In this document: positions 39,372-51,596 of the stretch, one piece after another
Numbering within the stretch: position 1 is the first letter of the stretch
How the letters are laid out: each line of letters starts with the position of its first letter
Assembly: GCF_000165425.1 (NCBI RefSeq)
Contig: NW_001799610.1
Coordinates: forward strand, 11,146-75,145
From: Paramecium tetraurelia
Taxonomy: Eukaryota > Ciliophora > Oligohymenophorea > Peniculida > Parameciidae
Length of the DNA: 64,000 bases
Direction of reading: 5' to 3'
The notes under the pieces: generated by a model
What the model saw: only the letters and a program-made list of their open reading frames with translations
Told to the model about the DNA's origin: nothing
Databases searched by the model: none
Position numbers and translations under genes: made by a program

Positions 39372-41035
39372 TCAAATATGTAATTAATCTAAATTATTTT
39401 CAGTTTAGACAAGTCTCAATTAACTCTTGGCTTAAGTGAAATGGTTATATTATGAAGGTAACATTATATATTATTTGTTGTTCAATTAATCAATTAGATT
39501 GCTTATTTAATGCTCTTCATCTAGAACTTCATTTAAACTTTCTGAGGTCTTTCTAAGAGGACTTAATTCCGGTTATTATTAGACGTAAGGGCTGAATTCG
39601 TATTTTTGTAGGGGTAATTTAAAATTTATTGCTGTGCTCTAAAGGGATTTTCTTTTGATGTCATAATCGCTTTGTTCGACCATTTCTATAATAGTTTTTA
39701 AACTTGGCAGATCTCTGTTAAAATTTTATTTTTGAGTTTTGATTTTATCTTTAGTATTAATAAACCATGCATGTTTTAATGCATCTTGGACCTAGATTCT
39801 TTTACTTGGATCGCTTTCAGTCATTTACATAATCAAATCTAATTAACACGCACTAAACAGATATGGAAAATCTGAATCTTGACATTTTTAAAACTTGATC
39901 TATTATTAAGATGTCAAGATTTCTTTATTATTTAGTACTCTTTCAATAAAGGAGTTATTTAGTTTTTACGATATACTATAAAAGCTAACTAACATTAATA
40001 TGATTCCTAATTAGTAAACGTCGCTACAAACTGAAGGAGTTTAATTCTCATTAATTTCAGGAGCAAGAAGATAGTCAGGAACAATGTTAAGATAATAATC
40101 GATCTACTTTTATTTATATAACTAATTTAAACAATAAAGTTTACTTTATAAATTGGATTGATTACATAGACTCCCAGCTATCCTGATTAATTAACAATAA
40201 TGATATTGTCTAGATTCAAATTTCCATGAAAAAGATCTTCATCTTATAAGCTTCTTAAGTTCTAAAGAACAGAAAAAATTATAAATGCTAAATCCGCCTG
40301 GGTAACAATGGTTTTTTGATTAGATAATAATTATTCAAAAGAACTACCAATAAATTAATCAGTCAAGAGATAAAGAATATCATTATCGTCGAAAATACTA
40401 ATGATAGGAAATACGTTTTAGATATTAGTATTTCTCAAAATTTTAATATAATTATTAACAATTTCTTACTAATCATAGGATTTGAAAGTTTTACGATTGA
40501 TAATTTAGGCTGCAAACTTTTTCTTCTTCTTCTTATGAGATATTGAGTAAAAATTTAAGCATATATTATCTTAGATTCTATATTTTTTAAGAAAATCGAT
40601 TTGTTTTGCTGATAATTTCAAATTCTTAAACCATTCTTTTTATGACATTGGATGCTAGAATATTAAGATAAGTCTTCCTCCATGATTTTATACTATAATC
40701 AAAAATAGTTAGTTATGATGACAATGGAATTTCTTTTTCTAGATTACACAGTCACTCAAAACAACACAATTAGTTTCTTAAAATATTAATAACCCATTAG
40801 CAATTGAAATGAATTTTAATTGCATTTAGTTATTGCACAAAATATGGCAAACTCCTTACATTTCAATATTTTCTATTTCTAAATGCAATTCGATAAAGGA
40901 CATTTATTAAATTGTAGATTATAGTTCATTTATGTTAGGTTATTTAAGTGCCCAGTCTAAGCAAGCAGTTGATTCTTTTGTTTTCAGCTTATTGAGTCTT
41001 TCACGATCAACTTGAAATACTTTCTTCTATTTCAT
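39372..41035 (-). CDS. PH-domain plus pseudokinase
   Basis: Two exons around a 23-nt intron (40122-40144), 546 residues; ATG 41035 follows an in-frame TGA. Residues about 50-150 form a PH-like domain ending in the typical Trp helix (LILIFQHPMSQKEWFKNLKL). The kinase fold that follows is degenerate at every catalytic site. The lysine position in FAAQII is Gln (codon 40505-40507). The catalytic loop HGNLNLDNIII (residues 270-280) lacks the HRD Asp and Lys. No DFG is visible where GVYVINPIYK stands. Scaffold features such as APEI, DVYQLGIILMLVSF and DPSKRIQVQDALKHAWF persist. The frame is intact over the whole length, so this is a kept pseudokinase, probably a scaffold or regulator. The broken PH-kinase at 1-1285 shares the architecture. 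Confidence 0.85.
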
Positions 41036-41576
41036 AAAATCAGTATTAATAATCTGATAAACTCAAAAGATTAATTTATAATTATCATAAAAAAAAAAAC
41101 TCCAAATCAAATTTATCATTTCAGATTTTTCAACAGATTAATTATTAGATTATATGTTTCACATAATTTCTTTGCTCATTTGATAAAATTCATAACAATA
41201 ATATTAAGTTTACTTAATATATGCTTTATCCTTTTGATTAATTGAATCTAAACAATAATAATAATGAAAATGATTTCGATTATTTAGAAACCAAATATTC
41301 ATTTAAATAATTATCCTTCCTATTTGAATTATTTGTCTAGAAATTTGAATTATTTAATCTAAAAAGTGTCATCTTTTGATTAATGAGAACGATTCTGAAA
41401 TCGAATTACTTATAAAATCATCATCTTTATTTACATTCTTATCTTCAATTATCTGACAAGGTTTAGTAGATTGATAAATCTTAGTTAAATTTAATATTAA
41501 CTCAAATACGAAAAATAATGGAAATTTAGTTTTATAACAAATCCCTCTGCCAAAACAAAAGTGATGAAAATAGATT
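41036..41576. other. Intergenic, weak open frame only
   Basis: A 52-codon plus-strand frame (ATG 41220, Asn-rich) ends at TGA about 41378. A minus-strand standard-code frame overlaps it. Neither shows a family or clean introns. It separates the divergent PH-pseudokinase and BRCT-type genes. Confidence 0.5.
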
Positions 41577-43395
41577 ATGATCAGAAAATAAGATGATAGA
41601 TAAAGCAATTTACATTCTAATTCTCACAATAAATTAACACCAATATTGAACTTAATTAAAGACAAGAATATACATTAACCATCGAGCTCATTAAAATACA
41701 ATAAGGTTATGAACAATATATTAAATTCAAATTTAGGAAATTGATAAAATTAATGATAAACTCTTCTTATAAGAAACAATTGAGATAGCATTAAAATCAA
41801 TTTATTTTGCTGCTATTCCATCACCCTAGTAAGAAAAACTTAGCCAATAAACTAAAAACACATTAGAAGTAGGTTTTCCATATGTAAAAGAAAAACCTCG
41901 ATTAAAGTTTTCACTTGTCTAAGAGAGATTGACCCTTATTCCTCTTCATTTTATTAATATAATATAATAATTATTTATTCGCGGTTTAATGGCTTCATTA
42001 AAATACACAATTAATTAGACCACTACTTAAGATAGAGAAACTCTTGCAAATGGAATTGCTCATATTTAATTTCCTACTAATGAGCATGTTTGGATAGTCC
42101 AGAATCCATAAAAATATGAAACAATTGTAATAAAATTTGATATCCCTTGTAAGATCAAGGATTTCATCATAAGTATAAAATTGTCATTGAGTTTAGACAC
42201 AAAATCATGTTCTTAGGTAAAAATCTCTTTATACAATATTACAGATGATAGTGTAAAAATTTAATTGAAACAATTGGAAACAGTCAATTTTATAACATAG
42301 AACTAATAGAAAAAAATACAAAACCCTGACTTTGAAGATAATACTTATTAATTCGCAGAAATAACGTTTTATAGTTAGAATAATGAATTATCAATAAAGT
42401 CTTTACAAGTTCTTGGATAATCAGGGTAGAATCAAACTCTATCATAATATGCATTATAATCAGAGACCAATCACATGAAATAATAATTCAGGCCATCATA
42501 ATTTCCATTGATTAAATCATCAGAGAAAGAATCCTTAATAATAGTATCTGATTTAAAAATAAATCCTACAAATTAGATTAGTTAAAGAAGCGCATAAATG
42601 GTGCAAAAATCTTAATAGTTTTCTTTATTCAATAAAACTTAGTAATAAAAAAAACAATAAAACCATGATAAATAAAGTGAAGATTTCCAATTATAAAGAG
42701 CATTTGAGGAGAGTATCAAGACCCATAAAAAAGAATTGTAAAAATAAGAATAATAAGAACTTGAGATTGAGAAATAAATTGACGACATGTATTGTGAGGA
42801 AGAGAAAGATAATAATAATAAAAGACATAATTTATAAAGTTCATATGACTCTATAAATAAACAATTAGATGAAGCTTTGCTTAAATAATAGAGATTTTCA
42901 TAACCTAAATCGATAGTTAAGTAATAATTATTTTCATCAATCAACGAAGAGAATAATGATGTGATTAAAGTATAAATTATGAATGAGAATTAAATGAGTG
43001 AACAAGAGTACGAGGAAATGATATAATATCATTCAAACATGGTTAACAAAGATTTTGTGCAATATCATAAAGCCTTAGAAGAATCCTTTTTTAAGGGCAC
43101 AAGTCTTTTCGAATACATGAATTAATAATTTAAACCTTTATAATATTAGCATGTCTATATTGTTAAAGATGCATTGACAGATTTTGAATATAAAAGGTTA
43201 GAATTAAAAGTGATTAATTTTGGAGGGACAGTTGTTAAATAGGTAACTAATAAGACAACCATCATAATTTCTGATAAGCCTATTCAAGTAGATAACAAGT
43301 ATACTATTTTTAATAATAGATAGAAAGTTTAACATATGTGTTTTGAGTACGAAGCTCTTGGAATCTTGTAGTATCGATAAATGGCCTCAATTTGA
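41577..43395 (+). CDS. Large hypothetical protein, possible XRCC1/BRCT-type repair factor
   Basis: Exon 41577-41705, a 31-nt intron (41706-41736) and exon 41737-43395 give 595 residues. ATG 41989 is an alternative start (468 aa), but the upstream frame is protein-like. The middle (ETIVIKFDIPCKIKDFIISI to QFAEITFYSQ) is beta-rich, like the discoidin-type N-domain of XRCC1. A Gln/Lys-rich acidic linker follows. The C-terminus (VYIVKDALTDFEYKRLELKV, NFGGTVVKQVTNKTTIIIS) has the GG and T-T-x-I-I pattern of a BRCT domain. Together these suggest a single-strand-break repair scaffold, but each match is weak. Coding is well supported: over 550 codons without TGA. Confidence 0.6.
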
Positions 43396-43483
43396 GAAGT
43401 ATGAAGTGAAATGAAAAATTTAATTTATGTGCTATTATTTTTACGAAAAATAGAATTTTCAATATTAATTTTAATTAATATAT

Positions 43484-44084
43484 TCATTATAATTTAAGTT
43501 CGTCTAGCTCTTATTTATTGTAAGTAGAATTATAAAATTTACTTATATATTTCATATGGTTCTTAACATCTTGAATTTTTTCACTTATCATGAGGTCGTG
43601 TATAATTTAAAATCCAGAAAAATATTGTCTAGATAATTCTGCTGCAACGGGATCATTAAACAACCTAGTAAAGTCTTGTCTTGAGAAGTTTTTCTTGTGT
43701 TCTCCATTCTTTAAGAAAGCTTTGATAGCCTAATTATCTGTATTTTTACTACCTAATAATGTTGGTGTTATGAATACATAAATATTTCTTTAGGAGGACT
43801 CCAAAATTTTTGGGAATGTTTTTAGTCTCAGATTTCTAAGGTTGTGGTTGATCTTTATCTTTAGTTTTGCTGATCTTTCCTTTCTTAATAATTTTTTACG
43901 ATTCTGAATCCTCCTACGATTCTTCTGTTGAAATAGAAGCTCTATGCCATACTTCTATTCTAGATTCTGGCATTTATTATGTTTGTGCTTCATCTTTAAC
44001 ATATTTATGAAAGGAAGAGTTGGGATTAGAAAAATTGATTGTTGAGAATTTGAATGGTTGATTATCTAATTACTATTAAATCAT
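43484..44084 (-). CDS. Hypothetical protein, 191 aa
   Basis: Two exons around a 25-nt intron (43753-43777), exact frame. The N-terminal 100 residues are hydrophilic and Ser/Lys/Gln-rich. The C-terminal half is compact and helical (NTDNQAIKAFLKNGEHKK, FTRLFNDPVAAELSRQYFSG, IHDLMISEKIQDVKNHMKYI). No known domain recognised. Its stop is 88 bp from that of the convergent BRCT-type gene. Confidence 0.7.
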
Positions 44085-44632
44085 TTGAATTTGTATAAAT
44101 AATTATTTATGTTATTAAATATATTCTATGAAGAGTAGGAATTATATGTTAATGATAAATGTAATAATTTTTCATAATTTTAATTAATAAATATAATATA
44201 TCTAGAAGAACTAATATTATTCTTAGTAATCAATGCAGATGAACCCAAGTGTAGAATTTAATTGATATTTTATAACTCTATTTAAGGAAAAGGATAAAAT
44301 TAAGGAAAAATGATTAAACTGATTACTCAATAAAAAAAGTAATAATTCTCTTTTAAAACATCTATTACGATTATTTATCTAGGAAATTTTAATTATAATA
44401 CATCCTTATTAAATCTTTTCAGAACTAATTAATCATATTTAAATAAAAATCTTTAAGAATGATTTTTAACATAGTAAAAGATTTAATGGTAACTGATTAC
44501 ATTAAATTCATTATAAAGCAACCAATTTTCTGTATAAGGTTAATTTGACAATATCTTTTTGAAAAGGTAATAAAGTAGGTAGAAACAAAATGAAAGAAGT
44601 CACAAAAATTTTTAATATAAAAAGGTTAAAAA
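44085..44632. other. Intergenic, nothing recognised
   Basis: AT-rich, with TGA in all frames; no repeat or RNA gene seen. Confidence 0.6.
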
Positions 44633-45525
44633 TCATTAATTTAGAGATCTTTCACTTCTGACAGCTCCAAACTTTTCATTTAACAAATTTTTAATTTTAA
44701 AGTAATCATTATGTGTCCATGATTTAATTGTGTCTTGTTGATTCAACATTTTTAATGCCTAATTATATAGAATGAATTACTTATGTCCATGTAACAAATC
44801 TTCCTTTAACTCGTAATCGCTCTTCAGCTACCTTTTATCTAATATGATAGTGAACTTTCTTTTCATAAGTTCGACTATGTTTTTTTTAAAGGTATCTAGC
44901 TACTTTCTATTTTCTAGCCATTTCTTTTAAGGATTCATGATTAGTGGATGTGCAAAGTTATTCTACCCAATCTTCAAATTAAAGTGTCTCTTCATCATTA
45001 AGAATCTCATCACATAATCCAATTTTAATTCTCATGATATCATCTGATTTTATATAATTAGATATAAATTCTTCTTATTTCTGGGATGGCTGGAACCTCA
45101 TTCTCAAATTAGAAAAGTGTTCTTCTACATTAGTTGGAATTGGAAGATTTTTTGGATACGAGAACTTTTTTTAATTTTCTCTTTCTAACATCACAGCTAG
45201 TATTTCTAGGTCCCCCATAGCATGATGATCTAGTGATTGCTCATTGGTTGAGCATTCTTCAATACAAACCTTCTTTTTTAGATCCTCGTCTAGATGAAAC
45301 TCATCTAGAGTTTAAGGAATTGGTTTCCTAAATATAGAGATTTAATAAGGAGAATAGACAGGCACTTAGTCATCTTCTTAGAATTGATCAACTTACTAAG
45401 ATTATGAAAACTTATACTTGTTCTTCATCATCTCTGTAATGTGGTTCAACTAAGAGTTTTTGTTGGTTATCTATTTCTTAGATCTATTCCATGCATCCTT
45501 ATCTCACGTCTAGGTTAGTACTCAT
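44633..45525 (-). CDS. CCT-motif protein
   Basis: Three exons around two 22-nt introns (45396-45417, 44759-44780), 282 residues. Near residues 193-236 lies a CCT motif: RKQKVARYLQKKHSRTYEKK followed by VHYHIRQKVAEERLRVKGRF. It keeps the RY, K-R-x-R, K-x-x-Y-x-x-R-x-x-x-A and RVKGRF landmarks seen in CONSTANS/TOC1-type plant proteins. The second intron falls just after this motif. The N-terminus is acidic and Gln-rich without a B-box or receiver domain. CCT motifs act in nuclear localisation and in DNA or NF-Y-like binding. A transcription role is inferred from that. Without the second intron the protein would end 17 residues after the motif; splicing restores a sensible C-terminus. Confidence 0.85.
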
Positions 45526-45783
45526 TTGAAGACAAGATTTTATATTTTAAAAAAAAATCCTTTGAATTACGTCTATAACACTTTTACGCTTAATATCTCA
45601 AAGCTTCTACTCATTATTAACGAATATTATTATAAAAGAGATTTATTAAAGAATTTCGGATAATTTAATATTATCAGAATTAATATACTTTACTTTTATA
45701 CTATCTATGAATTGGATATAAATTAATATTAATATAAAATGATTAACAATTCTATGATCACAATTATATAATTAGTAAGTATT

Positions 45784-47247
45784 TCATAAATTATATATTT
45801 ATTGTTTTTCGTCTTCTTCAATTACAGAATCGAGTTTATCATTAATAAGATTTTCGATATGGGAAATATTATAGGATGATCCTTTACTACTAATACTTTC
45901 TAATGAATTCATTTAACAAAAGGAAGGATAATATAATTAGAAATCTGCGTATTTTCTAGGACTTTTAGATCTTTTGAGTTATTCTATCCTAATCTTATAA
46001 GATGTTGGATTGCATCTTTTAACTTAAGCAGCCTGGCATTCTTATCCAATAGAATGTGTTTCCTTTTAATCAACTAAATTTAATTAAATTAAATACTAAT
46101 TTAAGTTATTCCTGAGAATCCTGTTGCTTTATCCAATATTTCTTATAAAATGTTCATATTTTCTAATTTGCAATTAAAATATGGATGATCTAAACATTAC
46201 TATGCTGAATATCTAGTTTTTGGATTTGGATCTAACATAGCTTTCAATAAACTCAATGTTTCCTTTTATAATTTGAATTCGAATTCTTGAAAATTTATTT
46301 AGCATTATTTATTCTTTTCCATTATTTCGAGAGTGTTTTCTGCTCTGAATAATGTCCTCCTTGTTAATCTTTGATATATATAAAATTAGTTACAATTTAT
46401 AGAAGATAACTCCTGCGCTAAAGATATCGCATTTTTAAGTAAAATATTCTTCATTATTAGAATGTTTGAGAATTTCTGGTGCTATATATCCAGGTGTTCC
46501 ACACACGCTTAATTTTTAAAGAGGTTATTAATATGTGGCTAATCCAAAATCAATTATTTTAAGAGATGTTATCTCATTTGGCTTTTATAAAAGTATATTT
46601 TCAAGTTTGATGTCCCTATGAATAATTTTCTTTGAGTCCAAGTAATTCAAAGCTGTTATGATTATCTAATTAGTATAAGAAACTTGTTTACTTTAATTGC
46701 TTCCCTTATCTGAAAAGAAGGCAACTGATCATCTGGATAAGTTTTAATGTAGTTGTAGAGGGTGTGACCTTCCAAATAATCAGTCACAATATAATATGAG
46801 TTCTCTCCTTGATAGATCTCGTATAACTTAATAAAACTTGGATGATCTAATTTCTAAAGGATTTCAATTTCTTATCTTAATCTATTCTTAAAATTAAGAA
46901 TAAAGAAATACAATTCTGTCATTTGATTTTTTCTATAACAAGTATTTCTTAGAAATGCATTTGGCTGCATAATGTGATATACTCTTTTTACATTTTACTA
47001 AGCAAACCTTTGAAGATGCTCCTTGACCTAAAATTTAATTTGAATCATAGAATATTGAAATGTTCCCAAAAAAGACTCTTGCTGACAAGTGTATTTTAAG
47101 TAAGTTTAATGAATTATGATCAGAATCAAACCATTTTATCCGATTGTTATAATAAATTCCGAATGCACACAATTCTTCATTTTCAGAAACTTTCCACATT
47201 ACCCTTGTTTCCCATTTGTATGATACAACATACTTTGCATTTAACAT
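45784..47247 (-). CDS. Ser/Thr protein kinase, CaMK-like, with N-terminal PH-like segment
   Basis: Five exons, introns 46887-46911, 46666-46691, 46369-46393 and 46074-46096, 454 residues. The first 70 residues (SYKWETRVMWKVSENEELCA, YYNNRIKWFD) look like a small PH-type domain. The kinase domain follows: QILGQGASSKVCLV, YAAKCISKK, LDHPSFIKLYEIY, IIHRDIKLENILL, IIDFGLATY, SVCGTPGYIAPEIL, KCDIFSAGVIFYKLL and DPNPKTRYSAQQCLDHPYF. All catalytic residues are present, so it should be active. It is closest to CaMK-type kinases by the activation segment. The C-terminal 90 residues are Ser/Gln-rich and include KRSKSPRKYADF. Paramecium has many kinases of this layout. Confidence 0.88.
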
Positions 47248-47650
47248 ATTTTTATGCTAAATATTTATATATTTTCTAATACTTCACTCAAAATCATCTC
47301 ATCATCATGCACTTCTAAAAAATATGTTTTGCTTTTTAATATATGCTTTCTTAAACAACTCATCTGATAGATCACTTACATTTTATATTTTTATTACTTT
47401 TTATTAATATAATAATAATGTGTAAAAATTTATTTGAATTCAAATCTAATCTATTGAATTTATCATATTATATTCATTAGTGGACGACTTATTTTGATAG
47501 TATTAAATATTAGTTATTTATAAAACTATAATCAAATGATATATATGAATGACTATTACATAAAGAATAGTAACACTCAGTGAGCTAATAACACTTAATT
47601 ATATAAATTCATAGTAATCATACTAATTAATAACTGAATAAAATAAAAAT
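47248..47650. other. Divergent intergenic region, nothing recognised
   Basis: AT-rich spacer between divergent start codons; no frame, repeat or RNA gene recognised. Confidence 0.6.
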
Positions 47651-49913
47651 ATGTTTAACAACTACAAATTGAATTTAAAAGAAAATGAGCATTTTGATCA
47701 ATTCAAAGATAAACTTGAAGATAGTTTAAAAGAAGAATTCTTTCTCCTAATTGATGAAATTGAATCATAATTAAATCTACATGTTTATGAATAAGAAAAG
47801 TTGTTAGATTAGATAAATAATTTGTAATTACAAACACAAAATAAATTAGATTAAGAATTGGCCAAGTATACTTTATTCCATTTATAAATTAGCAACTTTG
47901 AATATCAAAAATAGATTAGTTAGTTGAATGAATAATTGTAGCAACAAAATACTCAAATTTCATTTCTAAATAAATCAATGAAAAATGTCTATATTGAACA
48001 ATTAGATTTGTTTTCACCAATCAAAGCACCTTCTCTCTCTCCTTAAATTACAAGAACTTAATGTAATATATTCTATTTTATTAATTAGCCATTAATAAAC
48101 AAGTTAAAAGAAAATTATTAATGACAGATAAAGAAAATGATAATCATGTTAATTGTTACAGTAGCATAAAAAAAATAAGATAGAATGAATATTTTCTTGA
48201 CGAATAAGAATTTCTGGTTTATTTTAAGGAACAATGTATGAAAGAGTTTCTAGATAAATAGATTGAAAGAGAATAAGAATTATTTAGTTTATGGTAGAAA
48301 ATGTAAAATTAAAGTTTAGAGAAATGTCAATTATTGCAATAAACTATTGATTTTGTTTGTTCTTAAATGGATGCCTATAAATAACAATATCATTCAGATA
48401 TCAAAATCTATACTGACGCACTCTAACAATTGGAAATGAGAGTATCAAAATACTAGATTGCCTTTCAACATATTCTTTAAAATAATCTCACTTAAATTGA
48501 CCTTCATAATATTATTCAATTAGCTAAAACTTTAAATTCAGAATTTAATAATGTAAATGATTTGGATAAATTAATTGATCTCCTTATGGAATTTAATTAG
48601 ACAAGCCAGAAATTCAATATGAGCCTTCAAAACAATTAAAATATCAAAATTTAGAATTTGCAAAAAAAGATTCAAGAATTAGAATAATAGTAGAAAGAAT
48701 ACAGTGATATCAAAGAACAAAGATAAGAATTATTGGAATTGAGTCAATAGATGAATAACAAAATCATACAATAGTCGAATTAGATTGAAGAAATGAATCA
48801 GTAGATAGCATCTCTAACCTAATTATTTGCTAAAGCCTTATAAGATTTAGAAAGAATTCAAGAAGAGAATGAAACACTAAGGAAATCTTATAATTGTAAT
48901 ACTAACTTTAGTAATACTATTACAACAAGAACGTAGGAAGGAAGTGTGAGTTTAAAGAATCACTTTATAGCTAATAGATATTCTACATATATTCCTAGAG
49001 AAAGTTTTAGTTGCAAAAATTCTTATAGAATTGATTAAAGATAAACCAATTTCAGTTCGGACTTTAAAAAATCACAACCTAATTATGAGCTTGATGACAT
49101 TTGCTGTTTACTGGATTAATTGCTAAATCAAGGTTATACAAGTAACACACTTGATTTCATTAACAACGTAATTATTAATTATAATTATAGTTTCAATGTT
49201 AAAGCGGTAATTTCAAAATTCAGATGCTATGGCAAAAACTGAAAGATTTCATAGTAATAGCTTACTATTCTTAGAATTAATAAGATGACATTTTTACATC
49301 ATTAAACAAATTTATAACTGATCTCAAATTGCCAATTAACCAATTTGAATTTATCAATGAGGATGGGTTATAGCACACCGCAAACAAACTGGAATCTAAT
49401 TCAATTCTATTATGTTAGTTGTTACATAGATTGGCATCTGATATTCATGATATGAAGTTGTCATAATCTTATATTGTTGAACCAAACATCAAGTAAGAAT
49501 CTCAGAAGGATTATTCCTAATGCATCATGCAAGAATTAACTAATTTATCGAAACAATTAATACATATTTGTCAAGAAAACGATGACATTATTGTCTTACA
49601 AATTGAAAGGTAGATAGAAATATAAGAATAATTAAAATTATAAAGAAATAAATAATTAAGAGACATTTAAACTAGTACTTGTAAAATATTAATGGAATTG
49701 TTTAAGGAATGGAAATAAAATTATCTTAATATTTCATAGATCTTGTTAATCTTATGCAAAGGTTGGCAATAATTATAATAATAAAAATAAGATCGAGTTT
49801 TAGATGGAATTATAAAAAATGTACATGATGAAATAAAATAATTATAACAATCCAATTTAGGATAAATTATTAGTTAAGAATTGAAAGCATTTTCATTTAT
49901 ATATAAATCATGA
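47651..49913 (+). CDS. Long coiled-coil protein, 730 aa
   Basis: Four exons, introns 48063-48088, 49168-49190 and 49254-49274 (26, 23, 21 nt), exact frame. Almost the whole protein is Glu/Gln/Lys/Leu heptads, for example YKLNLKENEHFDQFKDKLED, IQNLQKKIQELEQQQKEYSD and LKLQRNKQLRDIQTST. Most Gln codons are TAA/TAG. A Ser/Thr/Tyr-rich linker near residues 425-480 (ANRYSTYIPRESFSCKNSYR) breaks the coil. No motor or signature domain. Such proteins in ciliates are commonly basal-body, cortical or ciliary parts, but nothing here proves that. Confidence 0.8.
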
Positions 49914-50470
49914 TATCGATAATTCAAAAAAAAATATTTTACAATTTTTTCTTTATTATGCCTATTCTAATGCTCTTTTTGATCTTAATCTTTTGATTTC
50001 TTTCTTTTATCCTTTTCTATTTGCCAAAGGAATCAATTAATTGTAATTTCCGCTATATTAATGAAAAATCTGATTTTCAGTATTTACATATTAACAAATT
50101 AAGAACTAGAATAACCATAATTTTACTCTAAATTTAAGATTGTATTACATATTAAATATTAGAAAGATAGATTGAAAAATGAGCATTAATTATTATGTAT
50201 TAGGTCTATAATAATAAACATTTAGGTCTAATTGTTCTTTAGAATTGGTTACAGAATTCCCTTTAAGAATTTGAGCCAAGAAATATATATGATGTATATA
50301 TTTACGAATTTATTTCTTACTGCCATTTCAATTTGAATTATTGAAAATTTCTTATTCAAATTATATAAAATGAGATCAGGCATATTAATTTATTTAATTA
50401 TGTGGTAAATCATTAATTAATTAAGAAAGCAAATTTTTTTTAATATTACTCTTAATAACCATCAACAACA
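49914..50470. other. Intergenic, nothing recognised
   Basis: AT-rich. A 31-codon frame near 50178 is too short to support. No repeat or RNA gene. Confidence 0.55.
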
Positions 50471-50816
50471 ATGGATCAAGTGAAGAAAAATCCAATCGAC
50501 CCTAAAGACAAAGTATTTTAATTAAGAGGTTCTGCAAAACCAAGAACATCATTCTTCGTTTCCAAGATCTTTTTGAAGAAATTTGATGAAGTAGAAATTC
50601 ATGCTCTTGGAGATGCCATATCAGGAGCTGTCAGATGTGCTGAAACTCTTTAGAGATAGGGTAATCACATTTCTTATCATTTTAGGTCTTGCTACAATCC
50701 AAAAAATTGAAACCTTAACATAGACATTAGAAAGAGGATAAAAGGTCAAAATTATAGTATCCCTCAGAGTTACACCAGATGGAAAGAGAAGAATTAATGA
50801 AGAAATCAAATAATGA
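50471..50816 (+). CDS. Alba-domain nucleic-acid-binding protein
   Basis: Two exons around a 25-nt intron (50661-50685), 106 residues, so little more than the Alba domain itself. It has VFQLRGSAKPRTSFFVSKIF, then VEIHALGDAISGAVRCAETL, which is the Alba core where the Gly-Asp-Ala-Ile-Ser turn and following helix bind nucleic acid, and KVKIIVSLRVTPDGKRR at the end. Alba proteins of the Rpp20/Rpp25 or Mdp2-like groups bind RNA or DNA and serve RNase P/MRP or translation control in protists. No RGG tail is present. The terminal codons are TAA (Gln) then TGA. Confidence 0.9.
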
Positions 50817-51596
50817 GTTTGATTTTCATTAAAATATTAAAAAAAAATACATATCAAATATTCATCATATATATATTAACAAACCATTTCTCTTATTATA
50901 TTTACTTATTATACTTGTCATAATATGAGTGATAATCTTGAATGAGAAATTAAAATATTAATAGAAGCAATGCGATTAGAATTATGGTTGAAAATGTAGA
51001 AGGAAACATTTCAATAATTTATATAAATGTTGGTAATAATAATGTGAAAAGCCATTTAAAGAGTATCTTTAGAAAGCTTAAAAAATTAATAAATAAACTT
51101 ATTTAAGAAAATAAAATAATTAAATTTTTCTAATTTAATGCTGAAATAACATAAGGATTTTAATAAAAATATTCTTGATTTTATAATCACAAGATACTTG
51201 TCTTTCTTTTTTGAATCTGCTAAAATAATTAAATCTAAAAATGCGTGAACATTATAATGAATGATTTTATTATTAATATTATCTAGATACCTCGTTTAAT
51301 TTAATCCTCTTCAAATCATTTTCTAGTATTGGTGATATATTAAACATAAATCCAAAAATCTTCCAATTTAATACTAAATCTAAATTATTATTATATTGTG
51401 AACTAGGATTCATTCAAATTATTCTTTTGAAAATTCCTTCTAATTTTTCTTCATTTTCATTTGATATTTTGGAGTTTGATTAAGTGCACTGGCAATGTAT
51501 TAAAAATAGAATAGAGTATTTAAAAATTTCTTTCAATGAAAACAATTAAAACTATGAGAGCAATAATAATTAAATTAATAGATTATTCATATTGTT
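50817..51596. other. Intergenic, nothing recognised
   Basis: AT-rich with oligo-A runs and TGA in all frames. No convincing gene, repeat or RNA. Confidence 0.6.

Noticed and set aside
42639-42944. 101-aa minus-strand frame
   Set aside because: Shadow of the plus-strand BRCT-type gene, whose frame is open for over 550 codons when TAA/TAG are read as Gln.
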